Below, in pieces: positions 7,861-16,170 of a DNA stretch of 44,820 bases. Both the position numbers and the translations under genes were made by a program. Source of the stretch: Oscillospiraceae bacterium. Lineage in GTDB: Bacteria > Bacillota_A > Clostridia > Oscillospirales > Ruminococcaceae. The stretch spans positions 1-44,820 of the forward strand of contig JAFWUX010000194.1 in assembly GCA_017523995.1 (NCBI GenBank). Reading direction: 5' to 3'. The number at the start of each line of letters is the position of its first letter. Position 1 is the stretch's first letter. Below the pieces are notes generated by a model, which was not told where the DNA came from, did not search any database, and worked only from the letters and a program-made list of their open reading frames with translations.

Positions 7861-7919
7861 ATGATCCGGAATCAAAATCCGGATTTCAGCGGTCTGCGAA
7901 TAAATTTTGACAAAACGTC

Positions 7920-7948
7920 TTGCATTTCTGCCGGAAGTCGGATATAAT
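7920..7948 (+). promoter_or_regulatory. Promoter of the two-component sensor operon
   Basis: TTGCAT (7920-7925), 17 bases, TATAAT (7943-7948). Because the -10 box covers the in-frame ATG at 7947, that ATG cannot be the start codon. Confidence 0.65.
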
Positions 7949-7985
7949 GAAAAAGACCTTTGCAGGAAAGGAGGCGGCAGCACGC

Positions 7986-9629
7986 ATGCGTCCGCAAACC
8001 AAAACAACAATCCTGTTTCTCTGTGCGCTGCTTCTGGGCGGCATATTCCACGCGCTGGAACAGGTAACATCGGAGAAATCATTGATTTTTTGCAACACGG
8101 TCTGTTTCATCGCAAATCTCATGACCTATTCCGGTCTGATTCTGTTCTGGCTGATCTCCGTCCGCAAGCGGCTTCTGCCGACACGCGCACGAACGAACAT
8201 GCTGATTTCCGGCACGCTGATGCTGCTGTTTCTGCTGGTGCGGGCAATGAAATACCGCATCGGAACATGGTCATTTTCGGTGTCGCGGATGTGCTGGTAT
8301 CTCTATTATGTGCCGATCATTCTGATTCCGACGCTGTTTCTGATGATCAGTCTCGACTGCGGAAACACCGCCGCAAAACAAGGCCGGTTCCGGAGATATC
8401 TGCCGGTTCCGGCGCTGCTGCTGACATGCGGCATCCTGACAAACGATCTGCACCACATGGCATTTGTCATAACAAAAACGGATCTGAAAGCGGTCATAGA
8501 AAACGGACAGTATTCCTACGGCTTGCTGTTCTATGCAGCGGAATTCTGGGTTTGCTGCATGATGGCGGCAGGCGTTCTGCATCTGATCTCGATATCACAG
8601 CGAAGCAGAAAACGGAAGCAGATGCTCCGTCCGCTGATGCTTCTGCTGTTGACGGCGGCTGTGCTGCTCACTGACCGGATTCTGGATCACTCCGGACTGC
8701 CGAATTTCTACATGATGCCGGAGCTGCTGATCTTCTGCCTGATTTCCGTGCAGGAAAGCTGCATCCGGAACCGGCTGCTGCCGCACAATGAAAACTATAC
8801 GGCGTTTTTCCCGCAGCTCGATCTGCCGCTGATGCTGACCGATTCGCAGCTTGCGCCGGTCTACCGCACAGCGATTCCGGTCACGGCGGAAAAGGAGCAG
8901 CTTCGTCAGGCGGCAGATGCACCGGTGTATCCCGATCCGGATACGCGGCTCTCGGGACTGCCGCTGCCTGCCGGATACGCATTTTTCACCGAGGATGAAA
9001 GCATCCTCAACCGCCTGAATGAGGAGCTGCAGGATGCAAACGAGGTGCTTGCACTCGAAAACGAGCTGCTCACCCGCGAGCAGGAGCTGATTGCAGAAAA
9101 GGCGGCAATCGAGGAGCGGAATCTGCTCTATACAAAGGCGGAAAAGGCGGTCTATCCTGCGCGCATGCGGATCGCAGAGATTCTCGAACGCACACAGCCG
9201 GAGACGCCTTCGTTCCGGCGGGATATCGCAGGTGCGCTCGCGCTGACAGCCTATGTCAAGCGCAAGGCGAATTTTGTCATGATTGAAGCAGAGCGCGAAA
9301 CCATGATGATCGAGGAACTTGCCGCCGCTCTGCAGGAATCCGCACATTATTTCGGATACTGCGGGCTGCATGCAACGGTCAGCATCACGGCAAAATCGGA
9401 TTTCCCCTGCCGGACTGCGATGGCGCTCTATGACAGCTTTGAAACCGCCGCGGAAACGCTCTGCGGCAAGACAGAGGAGCTCTGGCTGCGGCTTTCGGAT
9501 ACGGAACTGCTGATGCTTGCGGATACCGAGCATCCTGTGACGCTGCCGCCGCTTGCGCTCCCTGCAGCCTGCGATCATGCGGACGGGCAGACCGTCATCC
9601 GGATCGCGGCGGGAGGTGACAGCCCATGA
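7986..9629 (+). CDS. Membrane sensor with degenerate histidine kinase domain (pseudokinase)
   Basis: A 547-residue protein with seven or eight membrane helices (about residues 8-260, like 7TM histidine kinase sensor regions), a charged coiled-coil linker (about 340-385) and a C-terminal region resembling the kinase module of the next gene. Around residues 391-399 PARMRIAEI lines up with HARMSVHNQ of that kinase, so its likely phospho-His is Ala397 here. The ATPase-like tail has no N-box Asn/His and no glycine-rich lid. I infer that it senses and partners but cannot phosphorylate. The ATG at 7986 follows AAAGGAGG. Its stop overlaps the kinase start (ATGA). Confidence 0.7.
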   Translation: MRPQTKTTILFLCALLLGGIFHALEQVTSEKSLIFCNTVCFIANLMTYSGLILFWLISVRKRLLPTRARTNMLISGTLMLLFLLVRAMKYRIGTWSFSVSRMCWYLYYVPIILIPTLFLMISLDCGNTAAKQGRFRRYLPVPALLLTCGILTNDLHHMAFVITKTDLKAVIENGQYSYGLLFYAAEFWVCCMMAAGVLHLISISQRSRKRKQMLRPLMLLLLTAAVLLTDRILDHSGLPNFYMMPELLIFCLISVQESCIRNRLLPHNENYTAFFPQLDLPLMLTDSQLAPVYRTAIPVTAEKEQLRQAADAPVYPDPDTRLSGLPLPAGYAFFTEDESILNRLNEELQDANEVLALENELLTREQELIAEKAAIEERNLLYTKAEKAVYPARMRIAEILERTQPETPSFRRDIAGALALTAYVKRKANFVMIEAERETMMIEELAAALQESAHYFGYCGLHATVSITAKSDFPCRTAMALYDSFETAAETLCGKTEELWLRLSDTELLMLADTEHPVTLPPLALPAACDHADGQTVIRIAAGGDSP

Positions 9630-10924
9630 CGCCGCTCTCAGAAGTCCATGCCGGAGCACCGGGCGTGCTGATCTATTCCGCCGCGTTGCTGCTCACGGCC
9701 GCGCAGCTTGCAGCACTGATTTTTGCTGTCCAGATCGTGCGCAGCAGAAAGCTCATTCTGCTTTCCGCCCTGCATGCACTGTTCGGGCTTGCCGCGCTGA
9801 TCCTGCTCATGTACGCGAACTGGGAGCAGCTGCTCCTGCACGTGGGTGATATTTCCGCAGTGCATCCGGTCTCAGCCATGATATTCGCTGTCCCGTGGCT
9901 TTTCTTTCTTTGCGCGGAGCTGCTCTCCCTGACCGTGCTGCTGCGGCTGGTACACAGCCTGCGCCGCTACCGGAATACGCATCTTTCACCGGATGATATC
10001 AAGGAGGCACTCGACTGGCTGCCGGTCGCCGTCTGCATTGCAGAGAAAGACGGGACGGTGCTGCTCTCAAATCTTGCGATGAATGATCTGGTGCAGGGCA
10101 TCACCGGCAATCCGCTGACCGATCTGCAGCAGTTCTGGGAAACGGTCACAGCGCAGGGCGAACAGCAGGATTCCGGCTATATTGTCCCCGTGAAGGATGA
10201 CCGCTGCTATCTGTTCACGCAGGCGCCGCTGACACTGCCGCAGGGCGATTCCGTACAGACCTTTGTGCGCTGCATCGCCTCGGATATGACGGCAAAATAC
10301 CGGATCCGGCAGGAGCTTTCCGGCAAGAACAAACATCTCAAAGAGGTGCAGGCGCGCATGAAAGCGGTTGCGGCACGCGAGCACAGCCTGATCGCCGCGC
10401 GAGAGATCATGCATGCGCGAATGTCGGTGCACAACCAGATGGGCGGGCTGCTGCTCTCCGCAAAATACTATCTGGATCATCCGGAGAATATGGATGAAAC
10501 ACAGCTGCTCAATCTGCTGAAATACAACAACTCATTCCTGCTGGGCGCATCGGAGCAGCCGGAGCAGCAGCCGGATGCGGTATCCGAAGCCATGCAGGCT
10601 GCCGGACGCATCGGCGTGACAGTCAGCATCAAGGGCGCGATCCCCGAACATTCCGGTTTCCGCGCACTCCTTGCACAGGCGATCGAACAGTGCGCGGCAA
10701 ATACCGTGCGCCACGCAGGCGGAGACCGCGTCACCGTCCGGATCACAGCGCAGGAATCACAGATCACGGCGGCGTTTACAAACAACGGCAGACCGCCTGC
10801 ATCCCCCGTGAAAGCGACCGGCGGTCTTGCGATGCTCCGCACGCATACCGAACAGGCAGGCGGTGACATGACAATCGAAAGCGAACCGGTCTTCCGGCTG
10901 ACCGTCACGATCCCGAATAGATAA
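9626..10924 (+). CDS. Sensor histidine kinase (DesK/LytS-like)
   Basis: A 432-residue membrane kinase. Three or four hydrophobic segments fill residues 10-110, a PAS-like segment follows (about 125-225, DWLPVAVCIAEKDGTVLLSN), then a coiled coil and the dimerisation helix with His269 in VHNQMGGLLL as probable phospho-acceptor. The C-terminal ATPase domain has an N-box around Asn359 (QCAANTVRHA), TNNG and a TGGLAML lid. It should autophosphorylate and pass phosphate to the response regulator at 11067. ATGA overlap with the pseudokinase gene implies coupled translation and probably a complex between them. Confidence 0.82.
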   Translation: MTPLSEVHAGAPGVLIYSAALLLTAAQLAALIFAVQIVRSRKLILLSALHALFGLAALILLMYANWEQLLLHVGDISAVHPVSAMIFAVPWLFFLCAELLSLTVLLRLVHSLRRYRNTHLSPDDIKEALDWLPVAVCIAEKDGTVLLSNLAMNDLVQGITGNPLTDLQQFWETVTAQGEQQDSGYIVPVKDDRCYLFTQAPLTLPQGDSVQTFVRCIASDMTAKYRIRQELSGKNKHLKEVQARMKAVAAREHSLIAAREIMHARMSVHNQMGGLLLSAKYYLDHPENMDETQLLNLLKYNNSFLLGASEQPEQQPDAVSEAMQAAGRIGVTVSIKGAIPEHSGFRALLAQAIEQCAANTVRHAGGDRVTVRITAQESQITAAFTNNGRPPASPVKATGGLAMLRTHTEQAGGDMTIESEPVFRLTVTIPNR

Positions 10925-10934
10925 GATTTCCGCA

Positions 10935-10969
10935 TTGCTCCGGCTCATGTTCAGCCGGAGCAATTTTTT
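10935..10969 (+). terminator. Terminator after the kinase gene
   Basis: Stem ttgctccggct (10935-10945) pairs with agccggagcaa (10953-10963), followed by a T run. It separates the kinases from the response regulator, which has its own promoter. Confidence 0.85.
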
Positions 10970-10991
10970 ACAGATTCCCCCCATATGGGTG

Positions 10992-11020
10992 GTGACAAGC
11001 GCCTGCTGATGTGATATAAT
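10992..11020 (+). promoter_or_regulatory. Promoter of the response regulator
   Basis: GTGACA (10992-10997), 17 bases, TATAAT (11015-11020). The -35 box has one mismatch to consensus. Confidence 0.7.
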
Positions 11021-11066
11021 AGAATCAATATTACTGCGAAATACCGGCAGGAAAGGCAGATGAAAA

Positions 11067-11726
11067 ATGGACAGGGTGTATAAAGTCATCATTGTGGACG
11101 ATGAGATGATCTCGCGCGGATTCATGGAGCTTCTGATCAAGCCCTCAAAGCACTATGAAGTCATGGCGGCACTCCCCTTTGCAAAGGATGCGCTGCTCTG
11201 GTGTCAGAAGAATACGCCGCCCGATCTCATCATCATGGATGTGATGATGGAACAGGGCATCGACGGTCTGACGGCTGCGGCACAGCTCAAGGCGGAATAT
11301 CCGCAGACAAAGCTGCTCCTTGTGACATCTATGGCGGATGCAGACTGGCTGCAGAAAGCGAAGGCTGCAAAAATCGAGAGCTTCTGGTTCAAGACCTATT
11401 CCACGCTCTCGCTGCTCGATGTCATGGACAAAACCGTGGCGGGCGAATCGGTTTATCCGGAGGAGGCGCCTGCGGTGATGCTCGGGTGTCTCCCCGCCTC
11501 TGAGCTGACAAAGCAGCAGCGCGCACTGCTGCGGCATCTGACCGAGGGACTCTCAAACCGCGAAATCGCAGAGCGGATGTATCTCAGCCCAAACACCGTC
11601 AAGGATTATCTCGATGACCTGATGGACATAACAGGCATCCACTCGCGGACGGCGCTGGTCGCGAAGGCATCGCGGCTCGGGGTTGTCATCAGCGAAAAGG
11701 AGCGCTTAAACCAATCCGAGGATTAA
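11067..11726 (+). CDS. LuxR/NarL-type response regulator
   Basis: A 219-residue two-component regulator. The receiver domain (residues 5-120) has the acid pair Asp11/Asp12, phospho-acceptor Asp58 (IIMDVM), Thr87 and Lys109. The C-terminal LuxR-type HTH (about 148-205) has LTKQQRALLRHLTEGLSNRE followed by IAERMYLSPNTVKDYL, the usual recognition-helix pattern. The partner is almost certainly the kinase pair immediately upstream, although it is transcribed separately. Target genes are not evident. Confidence 0.92.
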   Translation: MDRVYKVIIVDDEMISRGFMELLIKPSKHYEVMAALPFAKDALLWCQKNTPPDLIIMDVMMEQGIDGLTAAAQLKAEYPQTKLLLVTSMADADWLQKAKAAKIESFWFKTYSTLSLLDVMDKTVAGESVYPEEAPAVMLGCLPASELTKQQRALLRHLTEGLSNREIAERMYLSPNTVKDYLDDLMDITGIHSRTALVAKASRLGVVISEKERLNQSED

Positions 11727-11732
11727 CACAGA

Positions 11733-11775
11733 AACAGCCGCCGATGTGTCCATTGCACACCGGCGGCTGTTCATA
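11733..11775. terminator. Bidirectional terminator between convergent genes
   Basis: Stem aacagccgccg (11733-11743) pairs with cggcggctgtt (11761-11771), with a smaller inner GTGT/ACAC hairpin in the loop. It lies between the response regulator and the minus-strand dockerin gene and can serve both. Confidence 0.75.
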
Positions 11776-11783
11776 TTTGTTTG

Positions 11784-13265
11784 TCAATCGAGCTTTGCGA
11801 CTTTGCGGAGAATTGCAGTGACATCATCAAGATCAATATTGCCGCTGCCGTTCACATCGGCATTCTGCCTGCCCTGCTCCGTGATGGCGGCTGTGCTGTC
11901 CTCTGTGCAGAAGCGCGCAAGGAGAACCGCATCCGAGACATCAACTGCGCAATCGAGTGTCACATCACCTGCAGCCGCAAGGGCATTTTGACCTGTCAGC
12001 GTTTCATTTCCGGATTCCTCCGTGGTCAGGCACAAATACGGTTCCAGATCAAACTTCTCGTAAATCTCCATCGCAAGATTCATATGTCTGAGGGACGTAT
12101 AATCCTCCGGAACCAGCACCGCAAAGACCGGTTCCTTGCATTTCAGCTCGCCTTTGTCCGGATCATAATATCCGAGTTTCAGCAGCAGCTCGGTTTCGTC
12201 CAATGCAATATACCGGCATTCGCACTCCGGATGTTTTTCCGCCACCCATGCTTTGATGCCGTCCCAGTCGATCTCTTTCTCTGCCCATGCACCGTAGTTC
12301 ACGTTATACGAACTGTATGCTGTCAGGTAGCCGTTCCACATCTTCCTGTACCATGCGGTCTGCCCCCATGAGTAGAATTCGGAGATCCGACCTGCCGCTG
12401 CCAGCTCGCGCATCATCTGCTGCGCTTTCTCCGCACTTCTCGCAGCCTCGTCATGCTCTGTAATCACATAGGATTTCCGATCACTGTCAAGCCCATGCTG
12501 ACAGCTTTCCGATTCCGGAAAATACTTTTTTGCGATCAGAGCCGCCTGCTCTGCCGCTGATTCCGTTTTCACATCACTGCGCAGCCGGAACCGCAGTCTG
12601 CTTTCGTAGGGCATCACCATAAAGGATGCGGTCGCCCACAAATAAGACGGGATATCGGAATCGGGAATTTCATCCAGATACCGGTTGACATATTCCTGTC
12701 TTTCTTTGTAGCTTACTTCCCGCGTGTATATATCGTATTTTTCTCCGGTGCCGTACCATTTATTGACATACTCTGCATGTTCCCGAAACATCCCCTTATC
12801 ATCAAGGCGCTTCATCTCCTGAAAAGACTCCATGCCGGTGATGCCGAAATAATACAGATCATCACCATAATGTCTGTCATCCACTTCCACATAAACCACG
12901 AGGCTTTCGTCAATCTGATTCTGTGCCATGAAGTCTTTTATGGCTGCGAGGAAGGTTTCCTCCCATGAGTAGCTATGCTCAACAATGACTTTATCTCTGA
13001 ATTGCTCCGGAATATTTCCGTCCGCATCGGCTTTTTCATCCTGTCGGTATGCACGGGCAAGATCAAATACCGGATTTTTGCTTTTCTTCTGCGAGGCAAT
13101 ATATTGCCTCAAAAGTGTATACGCTCTTTCCAAATCATCTGAAACGTCCTGCGTTTCTGCTGCAATGCGGCTCTCTGACGGCAGCGCTTTTGCATTCAGA
13201 GTCGAAACAGACAGCGCGTTTCCGAATATGATTGCAGCAGAAAGAACAGCTATCATTCTTTTCAT
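11784..13265 (-). CDS. Secreted dockerin type I protein of unknown function
   Basis: A 493-residue exported protein. The N-terminus is a signal peptide (MKRMIAVLSAAIIFGNALSV). The last ~65 residues form a type I dockerin with two calcium-loop repeats (DVTLDCAVDVSD and DVNGSGNIDLDD), which would dock it onto a cohesin-bearing scaffold at the cell surface. The ~400 residues between are rich in Tyr, Glu and Trp and match no family I recognise; no glycosidase motif is evident. The ATG at 13265 follows AGAGGGG, which I prefer over an ATG eleven codons upstream. It has its own promoter. Possible roles include a structural or inhibitory cellulosome subunit. Confidence 0.82.
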   Translation of the reverse strand: MKRMIAVLSAAIIFGNALSVSTLNAKALPSESRIAAETQDVSDDLERAYTLLRQYIASQKKSKNPVFDLARAYRQDEKADADGNIPEQFRDKVIVEHSYSWEETFLAAIKDFMAQNQIDESLVVYVEVDDRHYGDDLYYFGITGMESFQEMKRLDDKGMFREHAEYVNKWYGTGEKYDIYTREVSYKERQEYVNRYLDEIPDSDIPSYLWATASFMVMPYESRLRFRLRSDVKTESAAEQAALIAKKYFPESESCQHGLDSDRKSYVITEHDEAARSAEKAQQMMRELAAAGRISEFYSWGQTAWYRKMWNGYLTAYSSYNVNYGAWAEKEIDWDGIKAWVAEKHPECECRYIALDETELLLKLGYYDPDKGELKCKEPVFAVLVPEDYTSLRHMNLAMEIYEKFDLEPYLCLTTEESGNETLTGQNALAAAGDVTLDCAVDVSDAVLLARFCTEDSTAAITEQGRQNADVNGSGNIDLDDVTAILRKVAKLD

Positions 13266-13379
13266 GCGTTTTCCCCTCTTTCTGATCCCATGTATCAAAA
13301 TAACGGTCAGGCTTACAGCAAGTCTTTATTTGCAGAAATCATCCTTTCTTTGCCATACTGAGAACAGCTTTCTATAATC

Positions 13380-13407
13380 ATTATAGCAAAAAAAGTGAAC
13401 TTGTCAA
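13380..13407 (-). promoter_or_regulatory. Promoter of the dockerin protein gene
   Basis: On the minus strand TTGACA (13402-13407) and TATAAT (13380-13385) with 16 bases between, giving a leader of about 108 bases. Confidence 0.75.
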
Positions 13408-13464
13408 GAGCAATTATATATATATTTTCGGAGCAGCAGCGTGCATCTCAGACGGAAAAGCCGG

Positions 13465-13493
13465 TTGAATTCTTAGCTGATCTGTGTTATAAT
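13465..13493 (+). promoter_or_regulatory. Promoter of the membrane protein at 13538
   Basis: TTGAAT (13465-13470), 17 bases, TATAAT (13488-13493); divergent from the dockerin gene promoter. Confidence 0.7.
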
Positions 13494-13537
13494 TAGAATC
13501 AGGCAGCATACTTTGCAGAAAGGAACAAAATCACACT

Positions 13538-14437
13538 ATGAAACGCAGCCCACTCTTTTACGAAGGAATCTATCTGTTTTACACACTGCTTAACATCATC
13601 ATGTATCTTGCAAATGCCGCATCCTATATGCTGTTCACACGATACAAGGATACAACCATTCCGTATAAAAGCGCTTTCGCGATCTTTCTTCTGATGCTCG
13701 CGGAGATCGCGACATTTGTGCTGTTATCGGGCGCTGTCACAAAGGACGGCACCCCGTTCCAGAAACTCTACTGCCGCAGACTGCGCATCGCATTCGGCTG
13801 CTCTCTGCCGCTGATTGCCCTGCGGTTCGTGACGCTGCGCCTGCACAGCCCCGCCGGAACATACGCCTATATGACCGTCTGGGGCTTGCTTGGAATTCTG
13901 TCTGCATGTTTGTATCTGTCAGCATTCCGGAGCTGCTCCGCGCTCGTGAAACATGAGCCGGAAACCTGCCGGAAGCTTCTGGACGAATATGCGCTCGTGC
14001 TCTCAGCGGATGAGCTCGCGGTTATGAAAAAGATCAAACGCAGCATGCTGTACCTCAGCGGATTATTTCTGCTCTCAGAAATGTTCATGGAGCAGCTCTG
14101 TTCCGGCGGCATCGTGGTGTTCGCGGGATTTTCAATTGTTTATATGGCAGCTGTCTACATGACCCTGATTCCGGTTTTCCGGTATTATGCGGAAAAGCGC
14201 GCGCCGCTGCTGTCAGTCCTGCTCGCACTGTGCGCAGGGCTTGGCTGCCTTGCCGTGTGGCTGATCTCGCAGAAGATCATCACAAGCCCGATCCTCACAG
14301 ACAGAACACCGGAGGAAATCGCGATTTTTCTGCTGCTTTTTCTGCTGCCTGCCCTGATCCTGCTCGGAGCAAAATACCGCCGGTATCAGCGGCACCGGAT
14401 CAACGAGCGCGCCGACAGCTTCATGAGGAAATCATAA
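13538..14437 (+). CDS. Multi-pass membrane protein of unknown function
   Basis: A 299-residue protein with about eight hydrophobic segments over nearly its full length and a basic C-terminal tail (AKYRRYQRHRINERADSF). An AGAAAGGA ribosome site precedes the ATG. No catalytic motif or family signature is recognised. Basic residues cluster between helices (RRLRIAF, KKIKRSM), as expected for cytoplasmic loops. It stands alone between its own promoter and the lysozyme promoter, so the neighbours give no clue. Confidence 0.7.
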   Translation: MKRSPLFYEGIYLFYTLLNIIMYLANAASYMLFTRYKDTTIPYKSAFAIFLLMLAEIATFVLLSGAVTKDGTPFQKLYCRRLRIAFGCSLPLIALRFVTLRLHSPAGTYAYMTVWGLLGILSACLYLSAFRSCSALVKHEPETCRKLLDEYALVLSADELAVMKKIKRSMLYLSGLFLLSEMFMEQLCSGGIVVFAGFSIVYMAAVYMTLIPVFRYYAEKRAPLLSVLLALCAGLGCLAVWLISQKIITSPILTDRTPEEIAIFLLLFLLPALILLGAKYRRYQRHRINERADSFMRKS

Positions 14438-14561
14438 CTTGAATGCACTGAAATGCCTTCGGATAAATCCGGTTCCGCAGGGGCATTCTGATAGAAAACG
14501 CACAGGACGGATTCAGCCGGTCTCCCCTGCCCTTATCCGGAAAACAGGCAGCGCAGATCAG

Positions 14562-14590
14562 TTGACACGGCGCCTGAAATATGATACAAT
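14562..14590 (+). promoter_or_regulatory. Promoter of the lysozyme gene
   Basis: TTGACA (14562-14567), 17 bases, TACAAT (14585-14590). Confidence 0.75.
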
Positions 14591-14674
14591 AAAGACCGGT
14601 TTGCCGGAATCCAGAACAAACCGCGAAGCACAAACTGAAAAGGCACAATCCCCTGCCGCTTTACAAGGATGATT

Positions 14675-16003
14675 ATGAAATACTATTATTTGCTCTTTGC
14701 TGCACTTTCGCTCTTTCTGCTTGCAGGCTGTACAATCATCGAGCCGATTGAAACCGGCGATATTGATGTTCAGACCGAAGCAGTCACCACAACCTCCGCG
14801 GAAACAACCGCATCAACGGCAAAAGTCACCACAACCAAAGTGACAACAACCGTCACAACAACCGCTGCCACGACCACAGCAAAACCGGAGCCGCCTGCCG
14901 ATCTGCTGCTGAAAGGTCTGGAGACCGTTGAAGCAGGCGACGATCTCACGCTGGAGGACTTCATAACCGACCGGAATGTCGAACTGAAAGACGCCTCCGC
15001 CCTGCTGGATACTTCCGCGCTCGGCAGCTTTTCGGTTGAGATTCCGTATCTTTATGACGGAACGGAATTCACGCAGACACTGCAATATCAGGTGACAGAT
15101 ACCACAAAGCCGTATATCATCAATCCGGGCACGAATTCCTATCACAAGGCCGGAACCGATTTCGACCTCAATCAATATATCGGATATGCGGACAATTTCG
15201 ACAGTTCGCCGGTGCTCACCTGTGACGGCGAGGTCGATCCGGATACGGTCGGTGCATATCCGCTCGGCATCACCGTCACAGACAGCTCCGGAAACGCCTG
15301 CTGGTGGGAGATGACCGTCAACGTGGTTGAGGAGATCCCGAAATCCGCTGACACGGTCCCGCGCGTCAATTACAGCGATTTCATCAGCCGCTATGCGTGC
15401 GATGATGTACGGTTCGGCATTGACGTTTCCACATGGCAGGGCGATGTGGACTACAATGCCGTGCGCGATGCCGGATGCAGCTTCGTGATTATCCGTGTCG
15501 GGTACTGCTATGACGAACCGAAGCTCGACAAATATTTCCGTCAGAACCTCAAAAATGCGGCGGCTGCCGGTCTGGATGTCGGCGTTTACTTCTACACAAC
15601 CGATCATTCCGAGGAGGAAGTGCGGGAGCATGTGCGCTGGATCACGGAGCAGCTGGACGGTCAGGAACTCGATCTGCCGATTGTCTTTGACTGGGAGGAG
15701 TTTTCACACTTCCAGAAATACGGCATGAGCATCCGCGACCTGAATGATGTCTACGCCGCATTCGCAGATGAAGTCATCAAGCAGGGCTGCAAGCCGATGC
15801 TCTACAGCAGCAAAATCTTTCTAGAAACGATCTGGAGCGAAAAAACGAAAAAATCCACGCCTGTCTGGCTGGCGCACTATGTCGGCGAAACCACCTACGA
15901 GGGAGAATATGCGATCTGGCAGCAGAGCGCATACGGCAGAATCCCCGGGATCGCAGGCGATGTGGATATGAATATCCAATATCTGAACAAGGAGATCGGC
16001 TGA
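14675..16003 (+). CDS. GH25 lysozyme (muramidase) lipoprotein
   Basis: A 442-residue surface lipoprotein. Signal sequence and lipobox LLAGC put the lipid on Cys19. A Thr-rich linker (about residues 32-72) leads to two Ig-like modules (about 75-235), then a glycoside hydrolase family 25 domain (about 245-440). Family markers are FGIDVSTWQGDVDY and the acid pair Asp339/Glu341 in VFDWEEF, where the Glu is the usual catalytic acid. It should cut the MurNAc-GlcNAc bond of peptidoglycan, in wall remodelling or attack on neighbours. The ATG at 14675 is preferred to 14669 because AAGGA is better spaced. Monocistronic, with its own promoter and terminator. Confidence 0.9.
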   Translation: MKYYYLLFAALSLFLLAGCTIIEPIETGDIDVQTEAVTTTSAETTASTAKVTTTKVTTTVTTTAATTTAKPEPPADLLLKGLETVEAGDDLTLEDFITDRNVELKDASALLDTSALGSFSVEIPYLYDGTEFTQTLQYQVTDTTKPYIINPGTNSYHKAGTDFDLNQYIGYADNFDSSPVLTCDGEVDPDTVGAYPLGITVTDSSGNACWWEMTVNVVEEIPKSADTVPRVNYSDFISRYACDDVRFGIDVSTWQGDVDYNAVRDAGCSFVIIRVGYCYDEPKLDKYFRQNLKNAAAAGLDVGVYFYTTDHSEEEVREHVRWITEQLDGQELDLPIVFDWEEFSHFQKYGMSIRDLNDVYAAFADEVIKQGCKPMLYSSKIFLETIWSEKTKKSTPVWLAHYVGETTYEGEYAIWQQSAYGRIPGIAGDVDMNIQYLNKEIG

Positions 16004-16037
16004 GCGCTTGACCTGATCTTTCCGAACCGCAAATCCG

Positions 16038-16075
16038 AAAACGGACGCCGGAGCATCACCGGCGCCCGTTTTATA
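16038..16075 (+). terminator. Terminator of the lysozyme gene
   Basis: Stem aaacgg-a-cgccgg (from 16039) pairs with ccggcg-c-ccgttt (to about 16071), with one mismatch and a TTTTATAT tail. Confidence 0.8.
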
Positions 16076-16118
16076 TACGCAAACGCAAAACCGCAATAAA
16101 TAGTTGCCGGATGAAACA

Positions 16119-16154
16119 AAACGGGTATGATACGTCAAAGTACCATACCCGTTT
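16119..16154 (-). terminator. Terminator of the ABC transporter operon
   Basis: Stem aaacgggtatg (16119-16129) pairs with catacccgttt (16144-16154). Read leftward it ends in TTTTGTTTC and lies 17 bases beyond the permease stop. Confidence 0.75.
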
Positions 16155-16170
16155 CTATGGATTCACCTGC

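Noticed and set aside
7907..7912. TTGACA upstream of the sensor operon as -35 box
   Set aside because: It is 30 bases from the TATAAT at 7943. TTGCAT at 7920-7925 has the correct 17-base spacing.
8595..9659. 354-codon minus-strand open frame
   Set aside because: Antisense to the sensor pseudokinase gene, with shadow-type composition and no promoter or homologous motif.
14438..14560. Possible terminator after the membrane protein at 13538 (aatgcc...ggcatt)
   Set aside because: The stem is only six pairs with a large loop and no T run.
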